A DNA stretch of 7,865 bases from Chitinophagaceae bacterium (GCA_008080615.1 VIKJ01000139.1:1-7865), one strand, 5' to 3'; positions 1-6,375 are shown, counted from the first letter of the stretch. Notes: generated by a model not told the origin, from the letters alone. Program-made: numbers and translations.

Positions 1-162
1 TACAATCATAGGAAAAGCCGAACATTCCCCAACACCTGTTATGCCCGCATCTGTATGAATTCTGATAAAGGTGTTTTGAGCAAAAAGCATGGTTCCTGTA
101 GCAATGGTAAAGGGCACCATTGGAATGGAATACTTGTAAATTTCTGTATGGGTAATTTGCAT
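1..162 (-). CDS. Enolase-superfamily protein (dipeptide epimerase / muconate cycloisomerase-like), N-terminal part
   Basis: The minus strand reads as 54 uninterrupted codons from an ATG at 160-162 to the window edge, so only the N-terminal capping domain is visible. It starts MQITHTEIYKYSIPMVPFTI, then has a NTFIRIHTDAGITGVGE stretch (about residues 30-46) followed by CSAFPMIV. This is the usual N-terminal layout of the mandelate racemase / muconate lactonizing enzyme group: a PF motif, then a [VI]RI.TD.G..G.GE strand, then a P...[GE] loop. The wording is closest to what I recall of Bacteroidota dipeptide epimerases, which epimerise L-Ala-D/L-Glu or related dipeptides from cell-wall turnover. 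The barrel with the metal ligands and catalytic lysines lies outside the window, so substrate and activity cannot be judged. It diverges from the SDR gene across a 97-bp gap. Confidence 0.8.
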   Translation of the reverse strand, partial: MQITHTEIYKYSIPMVPFTIATGTMLFAQNTFIRIHTDAGITGVGECSAFPMIV

Positions 163-165
163 CTG

Positions 166-173
166 CAAAGTTC
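166..173 (-). promoter_or_regulatory. Possible -7 box for the minus-strand epimerase-like gene
   Basis: Read on the minus strand, the bases are GAACTTTG, matching the Bacteroidota -7 consensus TAnnTTTG at five of its six fixed positions. Only three bases separate it from the ATG. If it is functional, the transcript would start at or within a few bases of the start codon. I see no convincing TTTG-type -33 element about 20 bases further upstream, so this is a weak call. Confidence 0.22.
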
Positions 174-259
174 TATTTTTTTAATAAATACACGTGTAGT
201 TTTTTGATTTCATTCAACAAATTGTTTCATTGCTTGTTATACCTTCTATAAATAGCTAT

Positions 260-976
260 ATGGAGTCTTTAAAAGGTAAAAACGTTATAATAGTTGGCGC
301 TACAGGTTCAGTGGGTTTTCAAGCGCTTAAACTAATTCATTCGAGTGGTGCTATTGCTTTTATTACAGGCAGAAATAGCCAAAAATTAGCTGAAATAGCC
401 AACTCCACTGGCATTCCCTCTAATCGTGTTTTTGAAATGGACATTACCAATGAAGCTTCTGTTAATGCTACCGTAGAACAAATTTTGCAACAAACGTCTA
501 CCATCGACATTGTGATCAATGCTGCCGGAATTGGTATCATCAAACCAATGGATACCCTAAGTAGTGCTGAATTTGAGCAAACCCTTCAAATAAATTTAAT
601 TGGTGCTTTTTATCTAGTGAAGGCAGTGTTGCCTGCTATGAAAGCAGTAAAAAAAGGCCTAATTATTCATATTCCTGGAGTTTTGGGTAAAGTGCCCATG
701 GCAGGAGCAGCTGCGTATAGTGCCAGTAAATATGGGCTTGTAGGAATGATGCAGAGCATTAGAGAAGAATTAAAACGCACGGATATTCGCATTACCAATC
801 TTTTCTTAGGTGGTGTAGACTCTGCATTCTGGGACAATATTGACCTTCGGGTTCAGAGAGATAAAATGATTTTGGCCGAAGAAGCAGGTAAAGCCATTTG
901 GTTTTTATGCCAACAACCGCTAAGCGGGGTGGTAAGTGAGATGGTTTTACAGCCCTTTAACCACCAGGCTATCTAG
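260..976 (+). CDS. Short-chain dehydrogenase/reductase (SDR) with Gly in place of the catalytic Ser
   Basis: This 238-residue Rossmann-fold oxidoreductase probably uses NAD(P)H; the substrate is unknown. The N-terminal nucleotide loop is VGATGSVG (residues 12-19), a GxxGxxG spacing rather than the classical TGxxxGxG. The structural NAAG motif is at 87-90, the helix-4 Asn in NLIGAF at 112, and the YSASK catalytic motif at 153-157 (Tyr153, Lys157). The residue 13 before the Tyr, where classical SDRs carry the catalytic Ser, is Gly140 (codon GGA, 677-679). The C-terminal GVVSEMVLQPFNHQ segment resembles the last strand and tail of SDRs related to YdfG-type and sepiapterin-reductase-type enzymes. 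The reading frame is open back to a TTG at 230, but I chose the ATG at 260 because it places MESLKGKNVIIVGA directly before the first strand, as is normal for the family. The next gene starts 89 bases downstream and may have its own promoter. Confidence 0.88.
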   Translation: MESLKGKNVIIVGATGSVGFQALKLIHSSGAIAFITGRNSQKLAEIANSTGIPSNRVFEMDITNEASVNATVEQILQQTSTIDIVINAAGIGIIKPMDTLSSAEFEQTLQINLIGAFYLVKAVLPAMKAVKKGLIIHIPGVLGKVPMAGAAAYSASKYGLVGMMQSIREELKRTDIRITNLFLGGVDSAFWDNIDLRVQRDKMILAEEAGKAIWFLCQQPLSGVVSEMVLQPFNHQAI

Positions 977-1014
977 CCATTTGTAAAATAATTTCAAATT
1001 TTTGCTAAAAGAGC

Positions 1015-1054
1015 TTCGTACTTATTTTATATGTACCGATATTCGCAGTACGAA
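1015..1054. repeat. 8-bp inverted repeat upstream of proline dehydrogenase
   Basis: TTCGTACT at 1015-1022 is exactly complementary to AGTACGAA at 1047-1054, with a 24-base spacer. It occupies most of the gap between the SDR and the proline dehydrogenase, ending 11 bases before the ATG. It could be a regulatory site or a weak leader hairpin. The long AT-rich spacer and the absence of a following T-run argue against an intrinsic terminator. Chance is possible for arms of this length. Confidence 0.3.
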
Positions 1055-1065
1055 CAATCGTTAGC

Positions 1066-2253
1066 ATGAATATATCCTTCGACAATACCGAAAACGCATT
1101 TGCTTATAAATCTGATAAAGAACTAAAAGGTGCCCGCTTTTTGTTTAACACAATGGGTTTTCCTTGGTTTGTGCAAATTGGTACAAGGCTAACCCCTTAT
1201 ATCATGAAAACAGGTATACCAATGGTGCATAGCATTATTCGTAAAACCATTTTCAAACAATTTGTTGGGGGTGAAACATTAGAGGAAACTGCCGAAGTGG
1301 GCAACATGTTGGGTAAATATGACATTCAAGTTATTTTAGATTATGGAGTAGAAGGCAAAGAAGGAGAAGACAATTTCGATTTAGCTACAGATGAATTTAT
1401 TCGTGTAGTTAATTACGCTGCTACACAATCCAATATACCTTTCATTAGCATTAAAGTAACTGGTTTAGCAAGATTTGAATTATTGCAAATTTTAAATGAA
1501 GCGCCTCGCTTAAGAAGTGGTATTCATGACCATGAAGAAGAAATTAATGAGTGGGATAGGGTTAGAGAGCGCATGTTTACTATTTGTGAAGTAGCAGCAG
1601 AAAAAAATATTGGTGTATTAATTGATGCAGAAGAAAGTTGGATTCAAGACCCAATTGACAGGCTCACCATGGAAATGATGGAAGAGTTTAATAAAGAGCG
1701 GGTGATTGTTTACAATACTATTCAATTGTACCGTCACGATCGCTTGAGCTTTTTAAAACTCTCTCATAAAATAGCCAAACAACAAGGGTTTAAATTGGGT
1801 ATGAAATTGGTGCGTGGCGCTTATATGGAAAAAGAACGCGAAAGGGCTATTGAAAAAGGCGTGCCATCTCCAATTCAAAAAGACAAAGTTGCTACGGATG
1901 CAGATTTTAATGAATCAGTTCAATATTGTTTAGAAAACTTAAATGATATTGCTGTAATCATTGCTTCTCACAATGAGGAAAGTAATTTATTTGCAGCCAA
2001 TCTAATGCAAGAAAACGGAATTAGTCACAATCACCCTCATATCCATTTTTCTCAGCTATTTGGTATGAGTGATAATATCACATTTAACCTAGCAAAAGAA
2101 GGATTGAATGTGAGCAAATATCTTCCATTTGGCCCTATTAAAGATGTTATTCCCTATTTAATGCGTAGAGCAAAGGAGAATAGCAGTGTAAGTGGCCAAA
2201 CAGGTAGGGAATTATCACTTATTAAGAAAGAATTGAACAGAAGAAAAGGCTAA
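1066..2253 (+). CDS. Proline dehydrogenase, monofunctional, FAD-dependent
   Basis: This 395-residue protein is expected to oxidise L-proline to 1-pyrroline-5-carboxylate, passing electrons through FAD to the quinone pool, the first step of proline use as carbon and nitrogen source. It has the PRODH barrel signatures in order: ILDYGVEGKE (90-99), ISIKVTGLARFE (128-138), LIDAEESWIQ (185-194), GMKLVRGAYMEKERERA (245-261), IIASHNEES (298-306), QLFGMSDN (330-337), and KYLPFGPIKDVIPYLMRRAKEN (351-372). The paired arginines in LMRRA match those that bind the proline carboxylate in PutA-type enzymes. There is no P5C dehydrogenase domain and no DNA-binding domain, so this is the stand-alone form, not a bifunctional PutA. 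The frame is complete from ATG to TAA with the usual GQTGRELSLIKKEL tail. No P5C dehydrogenase gene lies in the window. Confidence 0.95.
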   Translation: MNISFDNTENAFAYKSDKELKGARFLFNTMGFPWFVQIGTRLTPYIMKTGIPMVHSIIRKTIFKQFVGGETLEETAEVGNMLGKYDIQVILDYGVEGKEGEDNFDLATDEFIRVVNYAATQSNIPFISIKVTGLARFELLQILNEAPRLRSGIHDHEEEINEWDRVRERMFTICEVAAEKNIGVLIDAEESWIQDPIDRLTMEMMEEFNKERVIVYNTIQLYRHDRLSFLKLSHKIAKQQGFKLGMKLVRGAYMEKERERAIEKGVPSPIQKDKVATDADFNESVQYCLENLNDIAVIIASHNEESNLFAANLMQENGISHNHPHIHFSQLFGMSDNITFNLAKEGLNVSKYLPFGPIKDVIPYLMRRAKENSSVSGQTGRELSLIKKELNRRKG

Positions 2254-2304
2254 TTCACTATTTCTCCCCACTTCGGTTTTATCCCATTATTTCCTCAATA
2301 GGAG

Positions 2305-2315
2305 GGCGTAATTTG
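2305..2315 (+). promoter_or_regulatory. Possible promoter box in front of thyA
   Basis: The sequence GGCGTAATTTG lies eight bases before the thyA ATG. It resembles the Bacteroidota -7 element TAnnTTTG with one spacer base missing, and is nearly the same as GGCGTAAATTT just before pntAA (4908-4918). If it is the -7 element, transcription would begin close to the start codon, and the Shine-Dalgarno-like AGGAGG at 2300-2305 would lie outside the transcript. I could not identify a clear -33 element. Confidence 0.25.
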
Positions 2316-2322
2316 CGTGACT

Positions 2323-3117
2323 ATGCAACAATACCACGATCTGTTAAAACATATACTTCAAAACGGGGTTTCTAAAACTGACCGAACAGGAACAGGCACT
2401 ATCAGCTGTTTTGGTTATCAAATGCGCTTTAATTTGGCGGATGGATTTCCGATGGTCACAACAAAAAAATTGCACCTTAAAAGCATCATTCACGAGCTGC
2501 TTTGGTTTTTACAAGGCAATACCAATATTCAATACCTTACTGAGCATGGGGTTGGTATTTGGAATGAGTGGGCCAATGAAAATGGTGATTTGGGTCCTGT
2601 GTATGGAAAACAATGGCGTAGTTGGGAAGGTGCTAATGGTGAAACTTTCGACCAAATAAAAGATGTATTACATCAACTCAAAAACAATCCTGATAGCAGA
2701 AGAATGATTGTGAGTGCGTGGAATGTAGCCGATTTGCCCAAAATGGCTTTGATGCCATGCCATAGTTTATTTCAGTTTTATGTGGCTGATGGAAAATTAA
2801 GTTGTCAATTATATCAACGCAGTGCGGATGTGTTTTTGGGCGTTCCTTTTAATATTGCTTCTTATGCATTACTTACCATGATGATGGCACAAGTGAGTGG
2901 GCTTGCATATGGAGATTTCGTTCATAGCTTTGGTGACGTGCACATTTATAACAATCATTTAGAGCAAGTAAATTTACAATTGAGTAGAATGCTATTTCCT
3001 TTGCCAACCATGCGATTGAATGATTCGGTAAAAGATATTTTTGCATTTAAATTCGAAGACTTTACACTAGAAAATTATCAATCTCATCTTGGTATTAAAG
3101 CACCTGTTGCCGTATAA
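2323..3117 (+). CDS. thyA: Thymidylate synthase ThyA
   Basis: ThyA methylates dUMP to dTMP with 5,10-methylene-tetrahydrofolate, releasing dihydrofolate. From the ATG at 2323 the protein has 264 residues, the same length as E. coli ThyA as I recall it, and the key residues fall at the same numbers: Arg21, Glu58, the nucleophile Cys146 in the PCHSLFQFY motif, Arg166, Asp169, Asn177, His207 and Tyr209. The C-terminus KAPVAV is the conserved family tail. A GTG at 2317 is in frame and better spaced from the AGGAGG at 2300-2305 (11 bases rather than 17), but it only adds two residues; the ATG fits family length and the MxQY start. folA follows 22 bases later, an expected partner because it recycles the dihydrofolate made here. 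Confidence 0.97.
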   Translation: MQQYHDLLKHILQNGVSKTDRTGTGTISCFGYQMRFNLADGFPMVTTKKLHLKSIIHELLWFLQGNTNIQYLTEHGVGIWNEWANENGDLGPVYGKQWRSWEGANGETFDQIKDVLHQLKNNPDSRRMIVSAWNVADLPKMALMPCHSLFQFYVADGKLSCQLYQRSADVFLGVPFNIASYALLTMMMAQVSGLAYGDFVHSFGDVHIYNNHLEQVNLQLSRMLFPLPTMRLNDSVKDIFAFKFEDFTLENYQSHLGIKAPVAV

Positions 3118-3139
3118 TCCATTTCAATAAATCAATTGC

Positions 3140-3724
3140 ATGATCGTTTCTTTAATTGTTGCTATTTCTACAAACAATGCCATTGGTAAGAATAATCAAT
3201 TGTTGTGGCACTTGCCAAACGATATGAAATTTTTTAAAAATAGTACTTGGGCAATGCCTGTGATCATGGGTAGAAAAACCTTTGAATCGATGAATTCAAA
3301 GCCATTGAACGGCAGATTGAATATAGTTATCACACGTCAAAAAGATTGGGCCATAGAAGGGGTAGAGGTGGTTAACTCTTTAGAGGCTGCACTAGCATTA
3401 GCTGCAGCTAATGATTATAGAGAATCCTTTATAATTGGGGGAGGAGAAATTTATAGAGATGCTTTGCCGCTTGCACATAAAATTTATCTTACACGCGTAG
3501 ATGCAACCATTGATGGGGATACTTTTTTTCCTGAATGGGACGAAAGCCAGTATTCGTTAACGCACAATGACTATCATTTTGCAGATGCAAAGCATCAATA
3601 CAATTACTGTTTGAGAAATCTACAGGATAATGGAACTAATTCCCCTTTTATATCTTTTACTGATGCCTTTTTTCATTATTGGTTCGGTATTACTTCCCCT
3701 AAATTGGCGGATCATTTGCACTAG
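3140..3724 (+). CDS. folA: Dihydrofolate reductase, frameshifted near its 3' end
   Basis: FolA reduces dihydrofolate to tetrahydrofolate with NADPH. Family features are clear: the IVAISTNNAIGKNNQLLWHLPNDMKFFK region at 6-33 (catalytic Asp28, corresponding to E. coli Asp27), VIMGRKTFES (41-50) for NADPH binding, PLNGRLNIV (55-63) with a folate-binding Arg, the IIGGGEIY loop (98-105) and YLTRVDATIDGDTFFP (116-131). As sequenced it runs to 194 residues, about 30 longer than usual, and its tail after Cys157 reads through into the next gene's 5' end. One extra base in the short T run at 3610-3612 would give YNYC-FEKSTG and a TAA at 3628-3630. That is 163 residues, ends like E. coli DHFR (SYCFEILERR), and forms a TAATG junction with the next ATG. 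I therefore read the long tail as the product of a one-base loss, either real or a sequencing error. Confidence 0.93.
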   Translation: MIVSLIVAISTNNAIGKNNQLLWHLPNDMKFFKNSTWAMPVIMGRKTFESMNSKPLNGRLNIVITRQKDWAIEGVEVVNSLEAALALAAANDYRESFIIGGGEIYRDALPLAHKIYLTRVDATIDGDTFFPEWDESQYSLTHNDYHFADAKHQYNYCLRNLQDNGTNSPFISFTDAFFHYWFGITSPKLADHLH

Positions 3725-4109
3725 GGTAGTTGCTGTATTTAATTTATTGCTTCTTTGGAACGCCATCTATAGAATCCGTTTATTAACGGGCATGATTCAA
3801 CTTTTTAGAACCCTTGGTTTGGGAGAGAATCCATCTTTTCAATTATCAGATTGGTTAAATAAACCGATGATCCATTTTCTAGGGTCCATCTTTTTACCCT
3901 TTCTATTTTTAGTTCCAACTATCCGCCACTCGCAATGGGCTTCCTTATTAATGCATTTTTTTGTGCTAAGTTATTTTGTTTGGACTAGCCAAGATGCAAT
4001 ACAAATTTTTGTAGCTATTGGGTATGTAGTTAGTTTATTTGCAGCAACTTTTTCATCGCTTTGGTTATTGAAAAAACTTCCATTTCAAAATATTCAATCA
4101 AATGGCTAG
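3630..4109 (+). CDS. Unknown integral membrane protein
   Basis: I do not recognise this 159-residue protein. It is strongly hydrophobic, with four or five likely membrane segments at about residues 4-23, 31-48, 80-97, 102-119 and 124-146. A more polar stretch with LGLGENPSFQLSDW lies at 62-75, and a short basic, polar tail (LKKLPFQNIQSNG) ends it. I see no catalytic motif. It starts at an ATG that would share its A with the repaired folA stop (TAATG), and its own TAG overlaps the start of the methyltransferase-like gene by eight bases. Both junctions suggest translational coupling within one operon with thyA and folA. Its role is unknown; a membrane partner of the protein encoded next is possible but rests only on the overlap. 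Confidence 0.75.
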   Translation: MELIPLLYLLLMPFFIIGSVLLPLNWRIICTRVVAVFNLLLLWNAIYRIRLLTGMIQLFRTLGLGENPSFQLSDWLNKPMIHFLGSIFLPFLFLVPTIRHSQWASLLMHFFVLSYFVWTSQDAIQIFVAIGYVVSLFAATFSSLWLLKKLPFQNIQSNG

Positions 4110-4842
4110 GTCATTATTGCAAGTTTTGAAATATGTTCAATATTATTTCACTGCTTCTAATGCTAAGGGACACGGAATTCATTCACCCTTTGTATTTGAA
4201 CTGGTAACAAAAGTGCTCAATGACGATCGGCAATTTTATTCATTTGAGCCTATCGAAAGTTTGCGTAAGCAAATTATTCGTCAAAATAAAAAAAGCAAAA
4301 GTGGTGCATTAAGCAGAATGATGTTGCCCAAATATGATCAGTTATTATTTAAACTGGTACATTTTTGGTCACCCGATTTGATCGTTCATTTAGGTAGTTC
4401 CATCTTATTGAATGTGCCCTATTTGGCTAGTGCTAATTTGAATACGCCTTTATATGCTCTTGAACCAAGTTTGACTAATGCTGAATTGGCTAATGCTCAA
4501 TTTATCCAATTGGGTTTAAATAATATACAGTTGATACCGGGGAGTTTAAGCAACAATTTGCCTGATGTACTTGGCAAAATAACTAAACTAGATCTTGCTT
4601 TGGTAAATGTAGAATTGAATTCTGATGGCTTAATTACCTTATTTGAACAATTAGTGGAAAAAGCGCATCCAGGTTCTATGATTGTATTGAGTCATATTCA
4701 TTTAAACGCTGAAATGGAAAGGGCTTGGGAACAAATAAAACTGCATGAAGCTGTAACACTTACATTGGATCTTTTTCATTTGGGGTTGGTTTTTTTCAGG
4801 AAAGAAAATATTATAAAAGAAAATTTTATCATTCGTTTTTAA
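4102..4842 (+). CDS. Class I methyltransferase-like protein with degenerate SAM site
   Basis: The 246-residue protein has the N-terminal motif AKGHGIHSPFVFELVTKVL (21-39) and the C-terminal LDLFHLGLVFFRKE...FIIRF (222-246). These belong, as I recall them, to a Bacteroidota family annotated as class I SAM-dependent methyltransferases or O-methyltransferase-like proteins. The Rossmann-like middle is recognisable: LIVHLGSSILLNVPYLAS (93-110), the YALEP strand (118-122), LGLNNIQLIPGSL (137-149), KLDLALVNVELNSDG (162-176) and MIVLSHIHLNAEMERAWEQIK (193-213). Residues that normally bind SAM or metal look changed: the first strand reads VHLGSSILL where relatives have [LI]ELGTSLG, FDGNH is replaced by VNVEL, and DDIHW by SHIHL. 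The fold may be kept while catalysis is lost or altered. It overlaps the preceding membrane-protein gene by eight bases and is followed by the pnt promoter gap. Confidence 0.8.
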   Translation: MARSLLQVLKYVQYYFTASNAKGHGIHSPFVFELVTKVLNDDRQFYSFEPIESLRKQIIRQNKKSKSGALSRMMLPKYDQLLFKLVHFWSPDLIVHLGSSILLNVPYLASANLNTPLYALEPSLTNAELANAQFIQLGLNNIQLIPGSLSNNLPDVLGKITKLDLALVNVELNSDGLITLFEQLVEKAHPGSMIVLSHIHLNAEMERAWEQIKLHEAVTLTLDLFHLGLVFFRKENIIKENFIIRF

Positions 4843-4887
4843 ATAGGTTTTCACGTTATTTACTTTGCTTACCATTCTTATAAGTTC

Positions 4888-4919
4888 TTTTAAACAATCC
4901 AAAAAATGGCGTAAATTTA
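4888..4919 (+). promoter_or_regulatory. Candidate Bacteroidota-type promoter for the pnt operon
   Basis: In the 80-bp AT-rich gap before pntAA, TTTT at 4888-4891 and TAAATTTA at 4912-4919 are separated by 20 bases. They match the Bacteroidota -33 (TTTG) and -7 (TAnnTTTG) elements with one mismatch each. The -7-like box ends three bases before the pntAA ATG, so the transcript would have almost no leader. No Shine-Dalgarno sequence lies between the box and the ATG, in keeping with this. Confidence 0.4.
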
Positions 4920-4922
4920 GAG

Positions 4923-6050
4923 ATGATTATTGGTATACTAAAAGAGCCACAAGAAGAAAACAGAGTATCCCTTCTTCCAGAACAAGCAGAAGGTTTAATC
5001 AAAAACGGAAATCAGGTTTGGTTAGAGAAAGGTGCAGGTGAAAAAGCCTTTGCTTTAGATGAAGCTTATCTAGCTTGCAATGTAATTATACAAGAAAGAA
5101 CTAAAATAATTCAGGAAGCAGACATTCTCTTAAGTTACTGGGCTATTCCAGAAGCTATAGCTGGTCAAATTAAGGAGGACGCTATTTTAATCGGCGTTTA
5201 TCAGCCCTTATTTCAATTTAATTTAATGAAGCAGTGGGCCCAGCAAAAGCTTACCTGTTTTAGTTTAGATATGATTCCCCGAACTACTAGGGCTCAATCC
5301 ATGGATGTATTAAGTAGCCAGGCAAATATTGCAGGCTATAAAGCAGTATTGTTTGCTGCCAATTTATTTCCCAGATACTTCCCCATGTTTATGACTGCTG
5401 CTGGCAGTATTGCTCCTGCAAAATTATTGGTTCTCGGTGCTGGTGTTGCTGGATTACAGGCAGTGGCTACCGCTAAGCGATTGGGTGCTGTTGTAGAGGT
5501 TTCGGATACAAGGCCAGCGGTTAAAGAAGAAGTAATGAGTTTGGGCGCAAAGTTCATTGAGATAGAGGGCGCAGCTGATGCGTCCGCAGCTGGTGGTTAT
5601 GCGGTAGAACAATCTGCTGAGTTTAAACAAAAACAGCAGGAGCGCTTAGCGCAATCTGTTGCAAAGTCTGATATCATCATTGCTACTGCACAGTTACAAG
5701 GCAAACAAGCGCCTTTACTCATTTCAGAAGCAATGCTTAAAACAATGAAGGCAGGGTCGGTGGTGATTGATTTAGCGGCTGCTACTGGGGGCAATGTATT
5801 TGGTGTACAAAATAACGCAACCATTCAATTGCACGGTGTTACCTTGGTGGGGAATAGTCAATTGCCTTCTACAATGCCTTGGGATGCTAGTAAAATGTAT
5901 GGTAAAAACTTATTGAACTTTTTACAATTGATTTTAAACAAAGAAGGAAAATTACAATTGAATTTTGAAGATGATTTAATTAAGGGATGTTGTATAACAC
6001 ATAATGCAACAGTAACCAATAGTCGTGTTGCTGAATTAATCAACACATAA
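4923..6050 (+). CDS. pntAA: NAD(P) transhydrogenase alpha-1 subunit (domain I, NAD(H)-binding)
   Basis: This soluble 375-residue subunit binds NAD(H) in the proton-translocating transhydrogenase, which passes hydride from NADH to NADP+ using the proton gradient. It has the alanine dehydrogenase/PNT fold: IGILKEPQEENRVSLLPE (3-20), the RTTRAQSMDVLSSQANIAGYKAV loop (120-142) containing the Arg-Gln-Asp residues that contact the nicotinamide, the Rossmann motif VLGAGVAGLQAVATAKRLGA (170-189) with Asp195 at the end of the second strand for NAD preference, and the mobile-loop signature GGYAVEQSAEFKQKQ (224-238). There is no membrane segment, so this is the three-gene (AA/AB/B) arrangement known from Rhodospirillum rubrum, unlike the two-gene E. 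coli form. It leads the operon; pntAB follows within 14 bases. Confidence 0.96.
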   Translation: MIIGILKEPQEENRVSLLPEQAEGLIKNGNQVWLEKGAGEKAFALDEAYLACNVIIQERTKIIQEADILLSYWAIPEAIAGQIKEDAILIGVYQPLFQFNLMKQWAQQKLTCFSLDMIPRTTRAQSMDVLSSQANIAGYKAVLFAANLFPRYFPMFMTAAGSIAPAKLLVLGAGVAGLQAVATAKRLGAVVEVSDTRPAVKEEVMSLGAKFIEIEGAADASAAGGYAVEQSAEFKQKQQERLAQSVAKSDIIIATAQLQGKQAPLLISEAMLKTMKAGSVVIDLAAATGGNVFGVQNNATIQLHGVTLVGNSQLPSTMPWDASKMYGKNLLNFLQLILNKEGKLQLNFEDDLIKGCCITHNATVTNSRVAELINT

Positions 6051-6064
6051 AATTGAATGAAACA

Positions 6065-6373
6065 ATGGATACCGTTTTAACTTATTTACAACAGCATATT
6101 AGTATCTTCTATATTGTAATCTTATCTATTTTTTTAGGAATAGAAGTGATAGGAAGGGTGCCCAGTGTATTGCATACACCTTTAATGAGCGGAGCTAATG
6201 CAATTCATGGAGTGGTTATTATTGGCGCCATCATTGTAATGGGTAGGGTAGAAGCAGGAAATTATCCAGCGTTGATGATTGGATTTTTGGCTGTGGTGCT
6301 TGGAACCCTTAATGTAGTTGGTGGATTTGTTGTTACCGATAGAATGCTCGAAATGTTTAAGAAGAAAAAATAA
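6065..6373 (+). CDS. pntAB: NAD(P) transhydrogenase alpha-2 subunit (membrane)
   Basis: This 102-residue protein is the small membrane part of the transhydrogenase alpha chain, with three membrane helices at about residues 13-30, 44-61 and 70-91. Family hallmarks are SVLHTPLMSGANAIHGVVIIGA (34-55) and LGTLNVVGGFVVTDRMLEMF (79-98), followed by a lysine tail. His48 in NAIHGV sits in the second predicted helix, where E. coli PntA has Ser. I chose the ATG at 6065; a TTG at 6053 is in frame and would add four residues but lacks support. It is packed between pntAA and pntB (two bases before the pntB ATG), so the three are almost surely co-transcribed. Confidence 0.94.
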   Translation: MDTVLTYLQQHISIFYIVILSIFLGIEVIGRVPSVLHTPLMSGANAIHGVVIIGAIIVMGRVEAGNYPALMIGFLAVVLGTLNVVGGFVVTDRMLEMFKKKK

Positions 6374-6375
6374 GA

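Noticed and set aside
230..259. Extended SDR start at the TTG at 230
   Set aside because: The extra ten residues are not part of the SDR fold and an ATG at 260 sits at the normal distance before the first strand.
2411..2659. Second plus-strand open frame of about 82 codons inside thyA
   Set aside because: It lies wholly within ThyA coding sequence, whose residues match the E. coli numbering throughout; the other frame is a by-product.
3601..3630. Programmed -1 ribosomal frameshift to finish folA
   Set aside because: The site (ctgtttgag) is not a slippery X-XXY-YYZ heptamer and I see no stable downstream hairpin; a simple one-base loss explains the data better.
4702..4902. Minus-strand open frame of about 66 codons across the end of the methyltransferase-like gene and the pnt promoter gap
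   Set aside because: It is antisense to a well-supported gene, shows no recognisable motif and has an AT-rich composition typical of a chance open frame.
5171..5180. AGGAGG-like site inside pntAA (aaggaggacg)
   Set aside because: It lies within conserved coding sequence (IKEDAILIG) with no suitable start codon or open frame for a separate product.
5336..6046. Three minus-strand open frames of 62-75 codons opposite pntAA
   Set aside because: They are antisense shadows of a highly conserved coding region and have no independent signal.
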